NCBI GenBank assembly: GCA_030620255.1
Contig: JAUXFB010000038.1
Coordinates: forward strand, 1 to 8,412
DNA: 8,412 nt
Origin: Candidatus Aminicenantota bacterium
GTDB lineage: Bacteria; Acidobacteriota; Aminicenantia; UBA2199
Direction: 5' to 3'
The notes beneath the pieces were generated by a model. The model had not been told where the DNA came from. It saw only the letters and a program-made list of their open reading frames with translations, and made no database searches. Positions 5,082 to 8,412 of this stretch are shown here, piece by piece. Positions within the stretch are counted from its first letter, which is position 1, and each line of letters opens with the position of its first letter. The position numbers and the translations under genes were made by a program.

Positions 5082-5596
5082 TAAAAATTTTCTAATATGG
5101 TTGAAACAATACTAGAGGCAAACTCTTTTGAAATTTTTATCAGTGTTTCAGTTTCTTGAGAAAAAAAGTCCCCATAACCAATATCATACGTATCAGTAAA
5201 GCTCAGGTTATTGTTCTCAAAAATAATCTTACCCGTTTTTATATCAATGAATCTAACATTCAGTACTATAGTAATCCTATATAAATTCGCAGTTGCATCA
5301 CTTGAATAAGACACAGGTACAGCATCAAATCTATTTATATCTCCTTCAAGCGTTGAATCAGCTTTAGATACTCTATCAACTAAAATTAGCTTACTTCTTC
5401 TTATAAACTCTTGCCTTAATGCACTTGTCACAAACTGTTCTGCTTGATATCTAGTTGTTTTATTAACAAAATCAGGTATAACAATTGTTTTTATATAATC
5501 AGGGATATGTTTACCTGTTCCAGTTAACTTGTATCCACATTGATTAAATATTATTAACAATAACAAAACAGCAAAATAATTGATTTTTTTTATCAT
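5081..5596 (-). CDS. lptE: LPS-assembly lipoprotein LptE
   Basis: LptE plugs the LptD beta-barrel that inserts lipopolysaccharide into the outer leaflet of the outer membrane (family knowledge). The 171 residues match the family. A signal peptide (KK, then a hydrophobic run at 8-17) leads to C20 followed by GYKLTGTG, the CGY(K/R/H)L start typical of mature LptE. Then come [20 protein letters not shown] at 31-50, [16 protein letters not shown] at 59-74 and [12 protein letters not shown] at 79-90, matching the family's iktiaVpxFxNxT, sxLxxxf and ADaxLxGxI blocks. The lipobox is unusual: F17-N18-Q19-C20 instead of L-(A/S)-(G/A)-C. The ATG overlaps the leuS stop by four bases (ATGA), and the next gene is holA; this order is itself strong support. 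I see no other lpt genes here. Confidence 0.9.
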   Translation of the reverse strand: MIKKINYFAVLLLLIIFNQCGYKLTGTGKHIPDYIKTIVIPDFVNKTTRYQAEQFVTSALRQEFIRRSKLILVDRVSKADSTLEGDINRFDAVPVSYSSDATANLYRITIVLNVRFIDIKTGKIIFENNNLSFTDTYDIGYGDFFSQETETLIKISKEFASSIVSTILENF

Positions 5597-8049
5597 TTCA
5601 CAACCACACTTAACATCTTATTTTTTATAAAAATTACCTTTATAATTTGTTTCGATTCTGTATATTTTTTGATTTTTTCAGACATAAAAGCCATTTCTCT
5701 TACCTTTGATTCCCCTTCGTTAATATTAACTTCAATTTTATCCCTAATTTTACCATTTATCTGGATCATTATATTAACCTTTTCTTCAAAGATAAATTCA
5801 GGGTTATACTCAGGCCATTTTTCATGCTCAAGTATTGAATTATTACCCAGTTTTTCCCACAATTCATTACAAAAATGAGGAGTATAAGGAATTAAAAGTT
5901 TTAATAAAACCTCAAAAAGATATCTTACTGCTCCGGGATTGCTTGAATGAATCTCTTTAAAGGAACTTGAAAAATCATTAAAAAACTCCATAAGAGCAGC
6001 TATAGCTGTATTCAAATGAAATCTAATCTCAATATCTTCTGTAACCTTTTTTATTGTTTGATTTAATTTTATAAAAATTGGTTTTGTCTCCCCCTTTTCT
6101 AATTCAAAATCCTTTTTTTCCATTAAAACCTTATAATTCTTATGAAACAAATTCCAGATTCTAATAAGAAATCTATTTACTCCTTCAACACCTTTTTCAT
6201 TCCATTCAAGCCCCTTTTCTGGGGGTGAAGCAAAAAGAATGAAAAGTCTTACAGTATCAACACCATATTTATCAATCAGCTCATCTGGATCCACTATATT
6301 CCCTTTAGATTTTGACATAGCAGTTCCACCTAATGTTACCATACCTTGAGTTAATAGATGTGGAAAAGGTTCAGATAAATCCGTCCACCCAAAATCCCTA
6401 AAAACTTTTGCAAAAAACCTTGAATATATTAAGTGCAGAATTGCATGTTCCACTCCACCAATATATAGATCAATAGGCATCCAGTATTTTATCTCATCAT
6501 TATCAAAGGGTTTATCTATGGAAAGGCTTGCATACCTGAAAAAATACCAGGATGAATCAAAAAAAGTATCCATTGTATCTGTCTCCCTTCTAGCAGGACC
6601 TTTACATTTTGGGCATTTAGTATTGATAAATTCCTTGCTTTTCTCAAGGGGTGATCCACCTTTAGGAGTAAAATCAACATCTGTTGGTAATTCAATAGGT
6701 AAATTTTTGAGAGATTCAGGAACAACCCCACATTTATCACAATACACCATTGGTATTGGAGTTCCCCAATATCTTTGTCTTGAAACTCCCCAATCCCTAA
6801 GGCGAAATATTGCTTTTAAATCACCAAGATTATTCTGCCTTAGAAATTCTCCCATTTTCCTGATTGCTTCTTCAGATGACAGACCTGAATATGGCCCTGA
6901 ATTTATTAAATAGCCCTTTTCTGTAAAAACATCATCCACATCTTTAGGATAATTTTTGTTTTTATCTTTAACAATAACCCTTTTTATTGGAATATTGTAC
7001 TTTTTTGCAAATTCAAAATCTCTTTCATCATGAGCAGGTACTGACATTATTGCTCCAGTGCCATATTCCATTAAAACAAAATTTGCAAGCCAAATTGGGA
7101 CTTTCTCTTCATTAAAAGGATTAACAGCATACTTACCTGTAAAAAAACCCTTTTTCTCAAGCACTTCTGAGTCTGTTTTTGAATCCCTATCTACCTCTTT
7201 TATAAACTCTTTTATTTTATCTTTTTGAGGACTATCTTCTATCAATTCTTTAACAAAAGGATGTTTTACAGATAAAGCAAAGAATGTAGAACCAAATATT
7301 GTATCAAGTCTTGTAGTAAATATATTGATCTTTAAATCTGTTCCATATACTTTAAACACAACTTCTGCACCCTCACTCTTACCTATCCAGTTTTCTTGCA
7401 TAGCAATAACCTTTTGAGGCCATTTCTCAAGTTTCCTATGAGAATTAAGCAATTCATCTGCATAATCTGTTATTTTTAAAAACCACTGATCCAAATCCCT
7501 TAATCCCACTTCAGATTCACATCTCCAGCATCTACCATTTATTACCTGTTCATTAGCAAGAACAGTCTTACATGAAGGGCACCAATTTTGTTCAGCTTTT
7601 TTTCTATAAACCAGACCCTTTTTATACATTTTAGTAAAAATATATTGATTCCATTTTATATATTCTGGCATACAAGTCGCTATTTCTCTATCCCAATCAT
7701 ATCCAAAACCCATTTTTTTTAGTTGACTTTTCAAAAATTTAATATTATTTAAAGTCCAATCTTTAGGATTAGATTTATTTTTAATTGCAGCGTTTTCTGC
7801 TGGTAAACCAAGGGAATCCCATCCCATTGGATGTATAACATTGTATCCATTCATCATTTTGAACCTGGTAATAACATCACCAATAGAATAATTCCTGACA
7901 TGTCCCATATGAATTCTTCCAGAAGGATAGGGAAACATCTCAAGGCAGTAAAATTTTTTCTTTCTTTTATCTATTTCAGCCTTAAATATTTTTCTCTCTT
8001 CCCATATGTTTTGCCATTTCTTTTCAATCTCTTTAAAATTGTATTGCAT
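5593..8049 (-). CDS. leuS: leucyl-tRNA synthetase
   Basis: This is a class I synthetase charging tRNA-Leu with leucine in the cytoplasm. It has 818 residues. The Rossmann core carries [15 protein letters not shown] (40-54, the HIGH site HMGH at 47-50) and [15 protein letters not shown] (76-90). A zinc ribbon has CPSC 157-160 and CWRC 174-177; further CxxC pairs lie at 437-440 and 479-482. The CP1 editing domain has the threonine-rich TTRLDT (245-250) and [15 protein letters not shown] (330-344) with the editing aspartate D341, so proofreading should be active. [18 protein letters not shown] at 489-506, [10 protein letters not shown] at 531-540 and MSKSKGN at 578-584 complete the site. The first K of KMSKS is replaced by Ala. 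Only about ten residues separate QGMV (568-571) from MSKS, so the leucine-specific insertion of the E. coli enzyme is missing. The C-terminal domain ends with [17 protein letters not shown] at 758-774. The start is supported by AGGAG at 8058-8062. Confidence 0.98.
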   Translation of the reverse strand: MQYNFKEIEKKWQNIWEERKIFKAEIDKRKKKFYCLEMFPYPSGRIHMGHVRNYSIGDVITRFKMMNGYNVIHPMGWDSLGLPAENAAIKNKSNPKDWTLNNIKFLKSQLKKMGFGYDWDREIATCMPEYIKWNQYIFTKMYKKGLVYRKKAEQNWCPSCKTVLANEQVINGRCWRCESEVGLRDLDQWFLKITDYADELLNSHRKLEKWPQKVIAMQENWIGKSEGAEVVFKVYGTDLKINIFTTRLDTIFGSTFFALSVKHPFVKELIEDSPQKDKIKEFIKEVDRDSKTDSEVLEKKGFFTGKYAVNPFNEEKVPIWLANFVLMEYGTGAIMSVPAHDERDFEFAKKYNIPIKRVIVKDKNKNYPKDVDDVFTEKGYLINSGPYSGLSSEEAIRKMGEFLRQNNLGDLKAIFRLRDWGVSRQRYWGTPIPMVYCDKCGVVPESLKNLPIELPTDVDFTPKGGSPLEKSKEFINTKCPKCKGPARRETDTMDTFFDSSWYFFRYASLSIDKPFDNDEIKYWMPIDLYIGGVEHAILHLIYSRFFAKVFRDFGWTDLSEPFPHLLTQGMVTLGGTAMSKSKGNIVDPDELIDKYGVDTVRLFILFASPPEKGLEWNEKGVEGVNRFLIRIWNLFHKNYKVLMEKKDFELEKGETKPIFIKLNQTIKKVTEDIEIRFHLNTAIAALMEFFNDFSSSFKEIHSSNPGAVRYLFEVLLKLLIPYTPHFCNELWEKLGNNSILEHEKWPEYNPEFIFEEKVNIMIQINGKIRDKIEVNINEGESKVREMAFMSEKIKKYTESKQIIKVIFIKNKMLSVVVK

Positions 8050-8057
8050 ATATCAAA

Positions 8058-8062
8058 CTCCT
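8058..8062 (-). promoter_or_regulatory. ribosome binding site of leuS
   Basis: GCAGGAGTTT on the minus strand places AGGAG eight bases before the leuS ATG at 8049. It is the only clear Shine-Dalgarno in the operon; the two downstream genes rely on overlapping stop/start codons. Confidence 0.75.
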
Positions 8063-8076
8063 GCAGAAAAAAATCA

Positions 8077-8105
8077 ATTATACTCTAAAATCACAATCAC
8101 TTCAA
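8077..8105 (-). promoter_or_regulatory. sigma70-like promoter of the leuS-lptE-holA operon
   Basis: On the minus strand, TTGAAG (8100-8105) lies exactly 17 bases from a perfect TATAAT (8077-8082). Transcription would start near 8070, giving a leader of about 20 bases that just includes the AGGAG site. This leaves no room for a tRNA-sensing T-box or attenuator, so leucine control by a leader RNA is unlikely from this promoter. Confidence 0.6.
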
Positions 8106-8141
8106 TTCAAAATTAATCAGGTTGATAAATATATATAGAAT

Positions 8142-8412
8142 CTACATTTGTAATAGCTTAGAATAGTCCTCTCTTGTGTTGATATTAAAAAAAGAGACCA
8201 ATTCAGGATCTACAACCCTGATTTCCTTTTCTGAAAATTTATAAATATCTATTTTTTTTATAAAATCAGCTATTTTCAGACTATTATTCTCTATATTTTC
8301 CTCAATTAAATCTAATGTTTTTTTTGAATAAATAGCAACAAGAGGTTCTATATATCCCCTCACAACAGGAATTACTGCCATACAATTATTAGAAATATAT
8401 TTAGAAATTAAA
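8142..8412 (-). CDS. mobA: MobA-like molybdenum cofactor guanylyltransferase, C-terminal part
   Basis: The frame is open to the right edge, so the start lies outside; 89 residues plus the stop (TAG, 8142-8144) are visible. An internal ATG at 8381 would make a 79-residue product, but the frame continues upstream (LISKYISNNC before it) and the similarity starts before it. The segment AVIPVVRGYIEPLVAIYSKK matches the conserved strand of MobA-type NTP transferases (vvP-x-x-x-G-x-x-x-PL-x-A-x-Y), and ELVSFFNINTREDYSKLL matches their C-terminal sF-x-N(I/V)NTxEDl motif. MobA links GMP to molybdopterin to make the bis-MGD cofactor. The N-terminal nucleotide-binding motif is not in view, so a related nucleotidyltransferase cannot be excluded. 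The gene lies 92 bases upstream of leuS on the same strand. Confidence 0.72.
   Translation of the reverse strand, partial: LISKYISNNCMAVIPVVRGYIEPLVAIYSKKTLDLIEENIENNSLKIADFIKKIDIYKFSEKEIRVVDPELVSFFNINTREDYSKLLQM

Noticed and set aside
6518..6913. 131-codon plus-strand open frame inside leuS
   Set aside because: It is antisense to well-conserved leuS sequence including the active-site region; its composition reflects leuS codons.
8113..8125. TAATCAGGTTGA before leuS resembling the TAATCAGGTTCA of the duplicated permease tail
   Set aside because: The match is about ten bases and does not extend; in AT-rich DNA this is likely chance.
8050..8141. T-box or leucine-responsive leader before leuS
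   Set aside because: The gap is only 92 bases, the likely transcript leader about 20 bases, and no T-box hairpin or Leu-codon leader peptide is visible.

Overview
The window is AT-rich (G+C about one third or less by eye) and comes from a diderm bacterium. An LptE-type lipoprotein implies an LPS-bearing outer membrane, and a MobA fragment implies molybdenum-cofactor metabolism. I cannot place it in a phylum from this sequence; the genes look bacterial, chromosomal and mostly housekeeping. No phage, IS transposase, CRISPR, tRNA or rRNA was seen.

Layout from left to right. Bases 2-145 are the 3' end of an ABC-2 type permease (+). Bases 212-1633 encode an NCS2/AzgA-type purine permease (+). Bases 1634-2441 hold two tandem copies of an unrecognised 60-62 aa, two-helix membrane protein (-), separated and flanked by intergenic DNA made of short tandem repeats. 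The right copy has a perfect AGGAGG ribosome binding site. The left copy has none, and its 5' end is fused to a duplicated piece of the purine permease 3' end. Bases 2663-3793 encode a GNAT-fold acyltransferase-like protein (+). Bases 3794-3998 are a second repeat-mosaic intergenic region between convergent genes. Bases 8049 down to 3999 are the conserved operon leuS-lptE-holA (-), with 4-nt and 1-nt overlaps and a good sigma70-like promoter before leuS. Bases 8142-8412 are the C-terminal end of a MobA-like nucleotidyltransferase (-), cut by the window edge.

The leuS-lptE-holA cluster combines leucyl-tRNA synthesis, LPS transport to the cell surface and the delta subunit of the replicative clamp loader. 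The same order is known from many Gram-negative bacteria; the genes share transcription and translational coupling rather than a pathway. The purine permease, the acyltransferase-like gene and the small membrane proteins show no shared pathway.

I did not find a clear new defence or mobile system. The most unusual part is 1599-2441: a microhomology-type tandem duplication that created a chimeric small gene and whose repeat-rich spacer has since diverged far more than the gene. The same repeat vocabulary reappears at 3794-3970, but not in the three upstream (promoter-bearing) intergenic regions.
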